In this document: positions 1 through 7,993 of the stretch, in pieces
Layout of the letters: every line of letters starts with the position of its first letter
Position numbering within the stretch: the first letter of the stretch is position 1
Source of the DNA: an uncultured Oscillospiraceae bacterium
GTDB lineage: Bacteria > Bacillota > Clostridia > Oscillospirales > Oscillospiraceae
Direction: 5' to 3'
DNA length: 64,000 bases
Assembly: GCA_947588955.1 (NCBI GenBank)
Contig: CANPYX010000005.1
Span: 37,884 to 101,883, forward strand
The notes under the pieces: generated by a model
The model's database searches: none
What the model was told of the DNA's origin: nothing
What the model saw: only the letters and a program-made list of their open reading frames with translations
Made by a program: the position numbers and the translations under genes

Positions 1-79
1 GGAAATGTCCGCAGACATTTCCGAATATTTTTTCGCCCGTTCCCCTTTGCCGGAAAAGGGCGCAGCCCTTTTTCGGCAA
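1..79 (+). repeat. E1 repeat, copy e (partial at window edge)
   Basis: This is the hairpin-3 and hairpin-4 end of the E1 family. Hairpin 3 has the 7-bp arms GGAAATG (1-7) and CATTTCC (16-22) around the family's invariant loop TCCGCAGA (8-15). Hairpin 4 spans 47-79, with arms TTGCCG...AAAGGGC and GCCCTTT...CGGCAA. The rest of the copy should lie before base 1. Hairpin 4 sits directly 3' of the minus-strand tRNA-Gly and, with the T-run at 81-86, probably terminates it. Confidence 0.75.
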
Positions 80-86
80 CAAAAAA

Positions 87-156
87 GCGGATAATGGGAA
101 TCGAACCCACCTCTACGGCTTGGGAAGCCGTCGTTCTACCGATGAACTATATCCGC
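87..156 (-). tRNA. tRNA-Gly (anticodon CCC)
   Basis: Read on the minus strand, the 70 nt fold as a full cloverleaf. The acceptor stem is GCGGATA/TATCCGC, the D stem GTTC/GAAC, and the anticodon stem ACGGC/GCCGT with loop TTCCCAA, which gives anticodon CCC. The T stem is GTGGG/CCCAT with loop TTCGATT. It decodes glycine GGG codons. The 3' CCA is not encoded; a run of T follows the acceptor stem, so CCA must be added by nucleotidyltransferase. It has its own promoter upstream. Confidence 0.95.
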
Positions 157-165
157 GTGCTTAGC

Positions 166-194
166 AGTATAACACACCGTTTTTGAAATTTCAA
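166..194 (-). promoter_or_regulatory. Sigma-A promoter of tRNA-Gly
   Basis: On the minus strand: -35 TTGAAA (189-194), 17-bp spacer, -10 TATACT (166-171). The predicted start is a few bases before the tRNA 5' end at 156. Confidence 0.8.
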
Positions 195-248
195 GAGGAA
201 TATTTAAATTTGTGGGACATATTCTGTAAGGACAAGGAGGGACGCGCT

Positions 249-1466
249 ATGAAGAAGCTTGCGGGGATACTCGCCGTTTTACTTATGCTTACGGGAAACG
301 TTTACGCCGCCGGTACAGGGGAGCTTGCCATGGAGTCGGAGCCGGAGGAGGATGTGCCCGCGTGGGTGTTTGACGACACCGCCATACCCACGGACGCCGA
401 GGGGCTGGACGTACCCGCGCCGTCGGCGATACTCATTGAAAAGGAGACCGGAAGGGTGCTCTATGAGAAAAACGCCGACGAGCGCCTGCGTCCGGCGTCG
501 GTGACAAAGGTCATGACCATACTGCTCATAGTTGAGGCGGTGGACTCCGGGGCGCTGAAGCTCACGGACACCGTAACCTGCTCCGCGACGGCGGCGAGCA
601 TGGGCGGCAGCCAGGTGTTTTTGGAGGAGGGGGAGCAGATGCCCCTCTCGGAGATGCTCAAGTGCATCGTTGTCGCCTCCGCCAATGACGCCGCCGTCGC
701 GGTCGCCGAGCACATGGCGGGCTCCGAGGCCGCCTTCGCCGCGAGAATGAACGAGCGGGCGCAGGAGCTTGGCTTGACCGGCACCCACTTCACCAACTGC
801 ACCGGGCTCATGGACGACCCGGAGCACCTGACCACCGCCAGGGACATCGCCATAATGAGCCGTGAGCTCATAAAGCACGACTGGATAAAGGAGTACACCA
901 CCATATGGATGGACACCATACGCGGCGGAGAGTTCGGGCTTTCCAACACCAACAAGCTGGTGCGCTTTTATGAGGGCGCCACCGGCCTCAAGACCGGTTA
1001 CACCTCCTCCGCCGGGCACTGCCTCTCCGCCACAGCCATGCGCGACGGGGTGGAATATATCGCCGTTGTGCTCCACTGCGCCTCCTCCGCCGAGCGGTTT
1101 GAGAGCGCCAAGACCCTTTTGAGCTACGCCTTCGGAGCATATACCCTGGCGGAGGCAAAGCCCTCGGAGATACTGCCCCCCATACCCGTGACACTGGGCA
1201 AAACCGCCTACGTCCAGCCCGCCTTCGAGCCCGTGAAGCTCCTGGTGAAAAAGACCGACGCCGCGGGCCTTACAACCTCCGTGGAGCTGGCGGAGAGCCT
1301 TCCCGCCCCGGTGGAGGCGGGGCAGGTGGTGGGCACAATGACCGTCACCCTCAACGGCGAGGTGCTGTCCGAGACCGACATCCTTGCCGCCGACGCCGTG
1401 GAGCGCCTCACCTGGTGGGACGTGGCAAAAAATATGCTGACCCTCCTCTTCTGCGGCGAGAGATGA
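249..1466 (+). CDS. dacF: D-alanyl-D-alanine carboxypeptidase (PBP5/DacF type)
   Basis: Serine DD-carboxypeptidase that removes the terminal D-Ala from peptidoglycan pentapeptides outside the membrane. The 405-residue protein starts at an ATG 8 nt after AAGGAGG; an in-frame ATG 66 nt upstream has no ribosome site. It has a signal peptide (about residues 1-20), the peptidase S11 domain with active-site Ser84 and Lys87 (SVTK), the SAN triad (144-146) and a later KTG motif, then a PBP5-type C-terminal beta domain. The closing segment (residues about 385-405) is hydrophobic and could be a membrane anchor. dacF of Bacillus is a forespore gene; no clear sporulation promoter is visible here, so the DacF rather than DacA assignment is an inference. 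Confidence 0.9.
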   Translation: MKKLAGILAVLLMLTGNVYAAGTGELAMESEPEEDVPAWVFDDTAIPTDAEGLDVPAPSAILIEKETGRVLYEKNADERLRPASVTKVMTILLIVEAVDSGALKLTDTVTCSATAASMGGSQVFLEEGEQMPLSEMLKCIVVASANDAAVAVAEHMAGSEAAFAARMNERAQELGLTGTHFTNCTGLMDDPEHLTTARDIAIMSRELIKHDWIKEYTTIWMDTIRGGEFGLSNTNKLVRFYEGATGLKTGYTSSAGHCLSATAMRDGVEYIAVVLHCASSAERFESAKTLLSYAFGAYTLAEAKPSEILPPIPVTLGKTAYVQPAFEPVKLLVKKTDAAGLTTSVELAESLPAPVEAGQVVGTMTVTLNGEVLSETDILAADAVERLTWWDVAKNMLTLLFCGER

Positions 1467-1488
1467 GGCATACAGGGATGTAAAGCCG

Positions 1489-1530
1489 AAAAAAGCACCC
1501 GTCGGAAGCGATTTCCGTCGGGTGCTTTAA
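1489..1530. terminator. Bidirectional intrinsic terminator between dacF and fabG-like gene
   Basis: A hairpin with arms GCACCCGTCGGAA (1495-1507) and TTCCGTCGGGTGC (1513-1525) has one T-T mismatch. It is flanked by A6 at 1489-1494, which reads as T6 on the minus strand, and by TTTAAAAT on the plus strand. It sits between convergent genes and looks stronger for the minus-strand gene. Confidence 0.85.
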
Positions 1531-1558
1531 AATAATTTAAAAAATCTGAAAATAATGC

Positions 1559-1587
1559 TTGACAAAACTTCGACTCCGTGGTATAAT
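1559..1587 (+). promoter_or_regulatory. Consensus sigma-A promoter pointing antisense into the fabG-like gene
   Basis: TTGACA (1559-1564), 17-bp spacer, TATAAT (1582-1587): a perfect match to both hexamers. It lies after the dacF terminator and fires rightward into the 3' end of the minus-strand reductase. No plus-strand gene follows until 2789. It may make an antisense RNA or a long folC leader; this is inference. Confidence 0.7.
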
Positions 1588-1603
1588 GCCATCATAACGA
1601 GCA

Positions 1604-2308
1604 TTACACCCCGAATCCGCCGTCAACGCCTATGACCTGTCCGGTCACAAAGGAGGCGCCCTCCGAGCATAGGAAGCGCACCGCCTCCGCCACATCCTCC
1701 GGCGTACCCAGGCGGCAAAGGGGCGTGTCCTCGGTGAGAGAGGCGACTGTCTCTCCGTCCAAAACGGAGTTCATGTCCGTGTCAATGACGCCGGGGCAGA
1801 CGCAGTTCACCGTTATGCCGGAGGGCCCAAGCTCCTTGGCGAGGGCCTTTGTGAGCCCTATGAGGGCGGCTTTGGAGGCGGAGTATGCCGCCTCGCAGGA
1901 CCCCCCGCGCACCCCCCAGACGGAGGAGATCACAACTATCCTGCCCCACTTTTCGTGTATCATGTGGGGCAGCGCAGAGCGTATCAGGTTGTACGCCCCG
2001 TCCACGTTCACGGCGAAGACCCGCCGCCACTCCTCCGGGGTCGTGTCGGAAAAGAGCTTCTGGAGGGCGATGCCGGCGTTTGCCACAATTATGTCCGCGC
2101 TGCCAAAGGCGGCAGTCATCCGCTCCACCTGGGAGTAGTCGGAGACGTCCGCCTGAAACGCCGCTCCGCCTATCCTTTTGGCGAGCGCCTCGGCTCTTTC
2201 GCGGCTTTTGAGGTAGTTTACCGCCACAAAATTGCCGTCCCGCGCCAGGGCCTCGGCGCAGGCGGCGCCGATCCCGCGGGAGGCGCCGGAGACAAGAGCC
2301 CGCCTCAC
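1604..2308 (-). CDS. SDR-family oxidoreductase, FabG-like 3-oxoacyl-ACP reductase
   Basis: NAD(P)-dependent short-chain dehydrogenase/reductase of 234 residues. Visible motifs are the Rossmann GASRGIG glycine motif near the N-terminus, NAG (in ANAGIA), the catalytic Ser, and YSASK with catalytic Tyr and Lys. The end (VIGVDGGFGV) is typical of FabG. The chosen GTG overlaps the bofA stop (GTGA) and gives the normal N-terminus; an in-frame ATG at 2326 would add six residues. No fatty-acid genes lie nearby, so the substrate is uncertain. It is translationally coupled to bofA. Confidence 0.85.
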   Translation of the reverse strand: MRRALVSGASRGIGAACAEALARDGNFVAVNYLKSRERAEALAKRIGGAAFQADVSDYSQVERMTAAFGSADIIVANAGIALQKLFSDTTPEEWRRVFAVNVDGAYNLIRSALPHMIHEKWGRIVVISSVWGVRGGSCEAAYSASKAALIGLTKALAKELGPSGITVNCVCPGVIDTDMNSVLDGETVASLTEDTPLCRLGTPEDVAEAVRFLCSEGASFVTGQVIGVDGGFGV

Positions 2309-2652
2309 AGAGCTATACCCATCCATTTCAGCGCCAGCAGAACCGCCACGCCAGGCACGCCGAAGACGCCCGTTATCACGGCGTTCACCCAGTTTATGGC
2401 GATGGCGATGCCGAATTCAACGCCGAATTTGTTGATGAGCGTCAGCGCCACAAAGCCGAGACCGGTGTTGATGAGGAGCTTTAAAATAAGTCTTATGGGC
2501 TTTGTAAACAAAATGACCGCCACCACCACCAGCGCCGCGAGAGCTATGGCGGCGACGGTGTGGTCAAGCCCCGTCATGGCTCCTATCTTGTCAATGACCT
2601 CCCCGGCTGACTGCTGTACATTTGAGAAAACATCAGGGTCCGTAAGTATCAC
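2305..2652 (-). CDS. bofA: BofA-family protein (pro-sigma-K processing inhibitor type)
   Basis: Small integral membrane protein. In Bacillus, BofA holds the SpoIVFB protease inactive until engulfment is complete. Two hydrophobic stretches are seen, the first about TVAAIALAALVVVAVILF, followed by the family's LLINTGLGFVALTLINKFG region. The start is unclear. A promoter at 2672-2700 rules out the ATG at 2700. GGAGGTG at 2650-2656 is a ribosome site, but only the GTG inside it (2652) is in frame nearby. The ATG at 2577 gives 90 residues, close to the 87 of B. subtilis BofA. Its stop overlaps the next gene. Confidence 0.7.
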   Translation of the reverse strand: MILTDPDVFSNVQQSAGEVIDKIGAMTGLDHTVAAIALAALVVVAVILFTKPIRLILKLLINTGLGFVALTLINKFGVEFGIAIAINWVNAVITGVFGVPGVAVLLALKWMGIAL

Positions 2653-2671
2653 CTCCGAAAAAACTGGGACC

Positions 2672-2700
2672 ATTATATACGATATTCCCGCAAAAGGCAA
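2672..2700 (-). promoter_or_regulatory. Sigma-A promoter of bofA-fabG-like operon
   Basis: On the minus strand: -35 TTGCCT (2695-2700), 17-bp spacer, -10 TATAAT (2672-2677). The predicted start near 2665 lies 10 nt before a GGAGGTG ribosome site. Confidence 0.75.
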
Positions 2701-2788
2701 ATATTTTATTTCGCGCGCGTTTCAAAAGGGCGTATTGCGCCCAAAGCCTTAAAACACGAAGATTTTTCTGCTGAAAGGGGGCGGGGGC

Positions 2789-4051
2789 GTGACATACAAG
2801 GACGCTCTTGCTTTTATCCACACACGCCGCCACGGGGGACCTGATTTTTCCCGTTCGCGGACAATACTTACGCGCCTCGGCTGTCCCGAGGCGGCGGTGC
2901 CCTTTGTCCACGTCGCCGGGACAAACGGGAAGGGCTCGGTGTGCGCCTATATCGCCTCGGTCCTCACCGCCTGCGGGTACAAAACCGGACTTTTCACCTC
3001 CCCCTACGTCACCCGCTTCAACGAGCGGATAAGGATAGACGGGGAGGACATACCCGACGGGGAGCTTACGGAGCTGCTGGAGGAGGTCATGCCGGCTCTC
3101 TCCGGATTTGAGGACTCCATAGCAGAGTTTGAACTGGTGACAATACTCGGACTATACTATTTTGCCAAAAAGGGCTGTGACATAGCCGTTTTGGAGGTGG
3201 GTATGGGCGGCGTACACGACGCCACCAACGTGATACCCAAAAGCGAGATCTCCGTATTCACCCAGATCGGCCTTGACCACACCCAGTATTTGGGAAGCAC
3301 GGTGGAGGAGATAGCCGCTGTAAAGGCGGGGATAATCAAGCCCGGAGGCGTCGCGGCGGCGTACATGGACCCTGGCGGCGCCATATCCCGCCGGTGCCGG
3401 GAGGAGGGGGCGAGGTTTATCCCGGCTGACTTTCAGCGCCTCACGGTGAAAAGCGTGGGTATGGAGGGGTGTACCTTTGACTTTGACGGGCTTTCGGACC
3501 TCTATATACCCCTCGCCGGGACCTACCAACCCTATAACGCCGCCCTTGCGGTGACGGCTCTGCGCGCCCTGGGGGAGAGGGGCTGGAGCGTGACTGAGAA
3601 GGCGATAAGGGAGGGGCTGAAAAGCGTCTCCTGGCGGGGCAGGTTTGAGATACTGCGCCGCGACCCCACGGTTATAATCGACGGCGGTCACAACCCTCCG
3701 GCGGTGGAGGCCACGGTGAAAAGCCTCCTGCGCCACTTCCCCGGCAGGAAATTCATATTCATTCTTGGCATGATGGCGGACAAGGACGTAAACGCCGTGA
3801 CGGACGCTCTTTTGTTCCACGCCGAAAGGTTCATATGCGTCGCCCCGCCCGCTCCCAGGGCGATGGCGGCGGGGGAGCTTGCGGAGCTTTTGCGGAAAAA
3901 GGGCGCCCCGGCGCAGGCGGCGGAGAATATGGAGGAGGCGATGGCGCGGGCGCTGGCTTATGCCGGGACCGAGGGGGTGGTGTGCGCGCTGGGGTCGCTG
4001 TATATCCTTGAGGACGCGCGGCGCGCCGCTTTGGTCAAAAACGCCCATTGA
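2789..4051 (+). CDS. folC: Bifunctional folylpolyglutamate synthase/dihydrofolate synthase
   Basis: Mur-ligase-family enzyme of 420 residues that adds glutamate to dihydropteroate and folates with ATP. The P-loop is HVAGTNGKGSV near residue 42, the FTSPYVTRFNERI substrate segment follows, and the C-terminal domain carries DGGHNPPAVEA. GTG start preceded by AAAGGGGG. It stands alone between divergent bofA and the pyrG promoter; no other folate genes are in the window. Confidence 0.92.
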   Translation: MTYKDALAFIHTRRHGGPDFSRSRTILTRLGCPEAAVPFVHVAGTNGKGSVCAYIASVLTACGYKTGLFTSPYVTRFNERIRIDGEDIPDGELTELLEEVMPALSGFEDSIAEFELVTILGLYYFAKKGCDIAVLEVGMGGVHDATNVIPKSEISVFTQIGLDHTQYLGSTVEEIAAVKAGIIKPGGVAAAYMDPGGAISRRCREEGARFIPADFQRLTVKSVGMEGCTFDFDGLSDLYIPLAGTYQPYNAALAVTALRALGERGWSVTEKAIREGLKSVSWRGRFEILRRDPTVIIDGGHNPPAVEATVKSLLRHFPGRKFIFILGMMADKDVNAVTDALLFHAERFICVAPPAPRAMAAGELAELLRKKGAPAQAAENMEEAMARALAYAGTEGVVCALGSLYILEDARRAALVKNAH

Positions 4052-4099
4052 GGCGGCCGAAACGGGCAAAAAAACAGTATTTATACAGTCTTTATTTTC

Positions 4100-4128
4100 T
4101 TGCATTGTGCCTTGCGATAAGATATAAT
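4100..4128 (+). promoter_or_regulatory. Sigma-A promoter of pyrG
   Basis: TTGCAT (4100-4105), 17-bp spacer, TATAAT (4123-4128). The transcript would carry a leader of about 130 nt before the pyrG ATG. Confidence 0.8.
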
Positions 4129-4158
4129 ATCATTTGTTGTTTTCCGACGGTGGAAGGA

Positions 4159-4191
4159 CGCGCTGTGGGGCGTGCTTTCCCCGCAGACGCG
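4159..4191 (+). promoter_or_regulatory. Leader hairpin upstream of pyrG
   Basis: A 12-bp stem, CGCGCTGTGGGG (4159-4170) with CCCCGCAG...CGCG (4179-4191), one bulged A and an 8-nt loop. A second weak GGGCG/CGCCC hairpin follows at about 4207-4228. Neither ends in a T-run, so this is not a plain terminator. It might act in control of pyrG (inference). Confidence 0.4.
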
Positions 4192-4262
4192 TTCCCGATC
4201 CCCAAAAGGGCGGCTCTTTTTCAGCGCCCGCAGGCTTATCAAGGAAAGGGAGAATAGAGAAA

Positions 4263-5873
4263 ATGAGCAAGTATATTTTCGTAACCGGCGGCGTTGTATC
4301 CGGGCTCGGAAAGGGCATAACCGCCGCGTCTCTGGGAAGGCTTTTGAAGGCCCGCGGGTTGAAGGTGGCAGCGCAAAAGCTGGACCCCTACATCAACGTG
4401 GACCCCGGCACCATGAGCCCCTATCAGCACGGGGAGGTCTACGTCACCGAGGACGGCGCGGAGACCGACCTGGACCTGGGTCACTACGAGAGGTTCATCG
4501 ACGAGGACCTGAACAAGTTTTCAAACCTCACCACCGGTAAGGTCTACGCCTCCGTCATCGGGCGGGAGCGCCGTGGCGAGTACCTGGGGCACACCGTCCA
4601 GGTGATACCCCACATCACCGACGCAATAAAGGATTTCATATATTCCGTGGGGAAGAAGACAAACGCCGACGTGGTGATAACCGAGATCGGCGGCACCGTG
4701 GGCGACATCGAGTCCCAGCCCTTTTTGGAGGCGATACGTGAGGTCGGGCTTGAGGTGGGAGCCGAGAACCGCCTCTATATCCACGTGACGCTGGTGCCGT
4801 ATTTGAGAGCCAGCGGCGAGCACAAGTCAAAGCCCACCCAGCACTCCGTGAAGGAGCTTCTGGGGCTGGGGATAAACCCGGATATCATCGTCCTTCGGTG
4901 CGACGAGCACATCGAGGACGAGGGGATATTCAGCAAGATAGCCCATTTTTGCAACGTAAAGCCCGACTGCGTGATTGAGAACGTGACCCTGCCCGTGCTC
5001 TACGAGGCGCCGCTTATGCTGGAGGAGGAGCACTTCTCAGACGTTGTCTGCCGCAAGCTGGGCATTGACGCGCCTGAGCCGGACTTAGATGAGTGGCGGG
5101 AGCTTGTGGAGCGGATAAAGCACCTGGACAAGACCGTGACCATAGGGCTCGTTGGCAAGTACGTACAGCTCCACGACGCGTACCTGTCCGTCTCCGAGGC
5201 GCTGCGCCACGCCGGTTTCGCTCTTGGGGCGAAGGTGGAGATAGAGTGGATAGACTCCGAGACCATAACTGAGGAAAATTATACCGACGTCCTGGGCAGG
5301 CTCCAGGGGATAATCGTCCCCGGCGGCTTCGGACAGAGGGGCATAGAGGGCATGATTTTGGCGGCGAAATACGCAAGAGAGACGCATACGCCCTACTTTG
5401 GCATCTGCCTGGGTATGCAGATAGCCTGCATTGAATTTGCTCGGAACGTGCTGGGCTGGAGCGACGCAAACTCCAGGGAGTTTGACGAGACGGCGGGGCA
5501 CAAGGTCATTGATTTCATGCCCGGACAGAACGACGAGATCGACAAGGGCGGCACGCTGCGCCTTGGCGCCTGGCCCTGCCACATACGCATGAACACCACC
5601 ATGGAGCGGTGCTACAAAACTCAGCGGATAACCGAGCGCCACAGGCACCGCTATGAGTTCAACAACGAGTATTACATGGACTTTGAAAGCGCGGGGCTCG
5701 CCTTTTCCGGCATGAGCCCGGACGGGAGGCTGGTGGAGACGGTGGAGCTTCCGGGACACGAGTTTTTCGTGGGCGTACAGTTCCACCCGGAGTTCAAGAG
5801 CCGCCCCAACAAGGCCCACCCGCTGTTTTTGGGGTTCGTGGGCGCGGCGCTTAATTTGGCTGAAAAGGGCTAA
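4263..5873 (+). CDS. pyrG: CTP synthase (glutamine hydrolysing)
   Basis: Makes CTP from UTP, ATP and glutamine in the cytoplasm. The 536 residues match the family length. The N-terminal amidoligase domain (about 1-266) starts [15 protein letters not shown]. The C-terminal class-I glutaminase domain has nucleophile Cys382 in GICLGMQIA and the QFHPEF His/Glu pair near 510. ATG preceded by AAAGGGAG; the frame is open 129 nt further upstream but has no ribosome site there and lies in the leader. It has its own promoter and a long structured leader. Confidence 0.97.
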   Translation: MSKYIFVTGGVVSGLGKGITAASLGRLLKARGLKVAAQKLDPYINVDPGTMSPYQHGEVYVTEDGAETDLDLGHYERFIDEDLNKFSNLTTGKVYASVIGRERRGEYLGHTVQVIPHITDAIKDFIYSVGKKTNADVVITEIGGTVGDIESQPFLEAIREVGLEVGAENRLYIHVTLVPYLRASGEHKSKPTQHSVKELLGLGINPDIIVLRCDEHIEDEGIFSKIAHFCNVKPDCVIENVTLPVLYEAPLMLEEEHFSDVVCRKLGIDAPEPDLDEWRELVERIKHLDKTVTIGLVGKYVQLHDAYLSVSEALRHAGFALGAKVEIEWIDSETITEENYTDVLGRLQGIIVPGGFGQRGIEGMILAAKYARETHTPYFGICLGMQIACIEFARNVLGWSDANSREFDETAGHKVIDFMPGQNDEIDKGGTLRLGAWPCHIRMNTTMERCYKTQRITERHRHRYEFNNEYYMDFESAGLAFSGMSPDGRLVETVELPGHEFFVGVQFHPEFKSRPNKAHPLFLGFVGAALNLAEKG

Positions 5874-5883
5874 AGCCCTTTCA
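5864..5883 (+). terminator. Short hairpin at the pyrG stop codon
   Basis: AAAGGGC (5864-5870), loop TAAA that holds the pyrG stop, GCCCTTT (5875-5881). A 7-bp stem with only a short T-run, so it may be a weak terminator before glmS. Confidence 0.4.
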
Positions 5884-5928
5884 GGCGGTTGAGGACATTT
5901 AAGACCGGGGAGTTTAAGGAGAGTTTTT

Positions 5929-7755
5929 ATGTGCGGTATAGTTGGCTTTTCCGGTACGAGAGAGGCGGCGGCGGTGCTCATTGACGGGCTCCGGCGGCTG
6001 GAATACAGGGGATACGACTCCGCGGGTATCGCGGTGTGCGACGGCGAGAGGATCAACGTCGCCAAGGTCAAGGGGTATGTGAAGAACCTTGCCGAGATGA
6101 CCCACGACGGCGCTGACATAAGGGGCTTTGTGGGCATAGGCCACACCCGCTGGGCGACCCACGGCGCACCTAACGACGTGAACGCCCACCCGCATCTGAG
6201 CTCCGACGGGCGCTTTGCCGTGGTACACAACGGGATAATCGAAAACTATGCCCTTTTGAGGCAGGAGCTTACGGAGAGGGGCTACAAATTCCTCTCCGAC
6301 ACCGACACCGAGGTTGTGGCGCACCTCCTGGAGCTCTACTACGCCGGAGATATGAAAAAGGCGATAATGAAGACGGCGGCGAGGCTTGAGGGGTCCTACT
6401 CCCTGGGCGTCGTGTGCCTGGACGGGTCCGGCAGGCTCTTTGCCATGCGGGAGCAGAGCCCGCTCATACTGGGGCTGGGCGTGGGGGAAAACTACTTTGC
6501 CTCCGACGTGGCGGCGCTGGTGCCCCACACAAAGAACGTGATATACCTGGAGGACGGGGAGTTCGCGGAGCTCACGCCGGAGGGCATGACCGTCTACGAC
6601 GTGACGGGGCATGAGGTGAAAAAGCCCGTCTCCCGCGTGGCCTGGGACGTGGAGGCCGCCGAGAAGGGCGGCTACGAGCACTTCATGCTCAAGGAGATAA
6701 TGGAACAGCCCGCCTGCTTCAAGGCGACGGTGGAGCCCAGGATAAAAAACGACAGGATCGTTTTTGAGGACTTCGACCTCACAGACGGGGAGCTTAAAAG
6801 CATTGACAAAATAATCATCACCGCCTGCGGCTCCGCCGGCTACGCGGGGCAGGTGGGGCGGTACGTCATAGAGGAGCTGTGCCGCGTTCCGGTGACGGTG
6901 GAGCTTGCCAGCGAGCTTAGGTACAGGAACCCCATAATCGACGAAAAAACGCTTCTCATAGTCATATCCCAGTCCGGCGAGACGGCGGACACCATCGCCG
7001 CGCTCAAGGAGTGCAAGTCGAGAGGCGCCAGGGTGCTCGCCATAGTCAACGTGGTGGGCAGCACCATAGCGAAGCTTGCCGACCACGTCATCTACACCTG
7101 GGCGGGACCGGAGATAGCCGTCGCAACCACCAAGGGCTACACCACCCAGGTGGCGGTACTGGATATGCTGGCAATATACCTTGCCGACAGGCTGGGGCGC
7201 ATGGACAGTGTGACCTACGAAAGGCTCATCACCGCCCTTCACGACATGCCGGGGAAGATGCAAAGGGCGATAGACTTAAACCGCAACGTTAAAAAGCTTG
7301 CCAAAAGGCTTTCACACCACAACGACATATACTTCATCGGGCGGAACATGGACTACGCCGTCTGCATGGAGGGGGCGTTGAAGCTCAAGGAGATAAGCTA
7401 CATCTTCGCCGAGGCATACGCCGCCGGGGAGCTTAAGCACGGCACAATAGCCCTGGTGGAGCAGGGGAGCTTAGTCGTGACGCTGGCGTGCTACGAGCCG
7501 CTTTTTGACAAGACCATGTCAAATATCGAGGAGGTAAAGGCACGGGGCGCGCAGGTGCTCGCCGTGGCGCCGGAGGACAACAAGAAGATAGTCTCAAAGG
7601 CCGACGATTTCCTCCCCGTCCCCAGGACGGAGCCCATTTTCACGCCCCTTGCTCAGATAATCCCCCTCCAGCTCTTCGCCTACTACGTGGCGAAGGAGCG
7701 GGGGTGCGACATAGACAAACCAAAGAACCTCGCAAAATCCGTGACAGTAGAATGA
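5929..7755 (+). CDS. glmS: Glutamine-fructose-6-phosphate aminotransferase (isomerizing)
   Basis: First committed step of amino-sugar synthesis: fructose-6-phosphate plus glutamine to glucosamine-6-phosphate, feeding UDP-GlcNAc for peptidoglycan and, with WecB and TagO in this window, wall polymer. The 608 residues have Cys2 (MCGIVGF) as the class-II glutaminase nucleophile, the HTRWATHG loop, two SIS sugar isomerase domains (about 290-420 and 460-590) and the normal C-terminus KSVTVE. ATG preceded by AAGGAGAG. Only 55 bp separate it from pyrG, too little for a glmS ribozyme. Confidence 0.97.
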   Translation: MCGIVGFSGTREAAAVLIDGLRRLEYRGYDSAGIAVCDGERINVAKVKGYVKNLAEMTHDGADIRGFVGIGHTRWATHGAPNDVNAHPHLSSDGRFAVVHNGIIENYALLRQELTERGYKFLSDTDTEVVAHLLELYYAGDMKKAIMKTAARLEGSYSLGVVCLDGSGRLFAMREQSPLILGLGVGENYFASDVAALVPHTKNVIYLEDGEFAELTPEGMTVYDVTGHEVKKPVSRVAWDVEAAEKGGYEHFMLKEIMEQPACFKATVEPRIKNDRIVFEDFDLTDGELKSIDKIIITACGSAGYAGQVGRYVIEELCRVPVTVELASELRYRNPIIDEKTLLIVISQSGETADTIAALKECKSRGARVLAIVNVVGSTIAKLADHVIYTWAGPEIAVATTKGYTTQVAVLDMLAIYLADRLGRMDSVTYERLITALHDMPGKMQRAIDLNRNVKKLAKRLSHHNDIYFIGRNMDYAVCMEGALKLKEISYIFAEAYAAGELKHGTIALVEQGSLVVTLACYEPLFDKTMSNIEEVKARGAQVLAVAPEDNKKIVSKADDFLPVPRTEPIFTPLAQIIPLQLFAYYVAKERGCDIDKPKNLAKSVTVE

Positions 7756-7757
7756 AC

Positions 7758-7930
7758 TGGCGAAAAATGGCTGCGCCATTTTTCTGCCAAGAGGAACGTG
7801 CGGAAGATACGCCGTGAATTCTGCGGAATTCACGCCGAATCTTCCTGCTGTCACACTGCGCGCGCCGCCGTAGGCGGCACACTTGCGTGACAAAAGGTTA
7901 TTTTTCCGACGTACATGCCGCCGGAAAAAT
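7758..7930 (-). repeat. E1 repeat, copy a (complete, inverted)
   Basis: Complete E1 copy in the reverse orientation, two bases after the glmS stop. Hairpin 4 (7758-7789, arms AAAAATGGC and GCCATTTTT) comes first, then hairpin 3 with loop TCTGCGGA (7820-7827, the complement of TCCGCAGA), hairpin 2 with a GCCGCC-TAC-type core, then hairpin 1 (7900-7930). Hairpin 4 probably ends glmS transcripts. purB starts 64 bp further on. Confidence 0.8.
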
Positions 7931-7993
7931 ATTGAATATTGAGTGGGCGGGTTCTTGAGCGCCCGCGTGACAGGGTGAAAGGACGATACACAT

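Noticed and set aside
5874..5928. glmS ribozyme/riboswitch
   Set aside because: Only 55 bp separate pyrG and glmS, far less than the ribozyme core needs, and no conserved core sequence is seen.
5914..7263. 449-codon open frame antisense to glmS
   Set aside because: It mirrors the codon structure of glmS, a certain gene; the translation is His/Gly/Val-rich without family motifs. Long antisense frames are common in G+C-rich genes.
7931..7993. Purine riboswitch before purB
   Set aside because: The space is filled by the end of E1-a and a short GGGCG/CGCCC hairpin; none of the purine-aptamer conserved loops were found.
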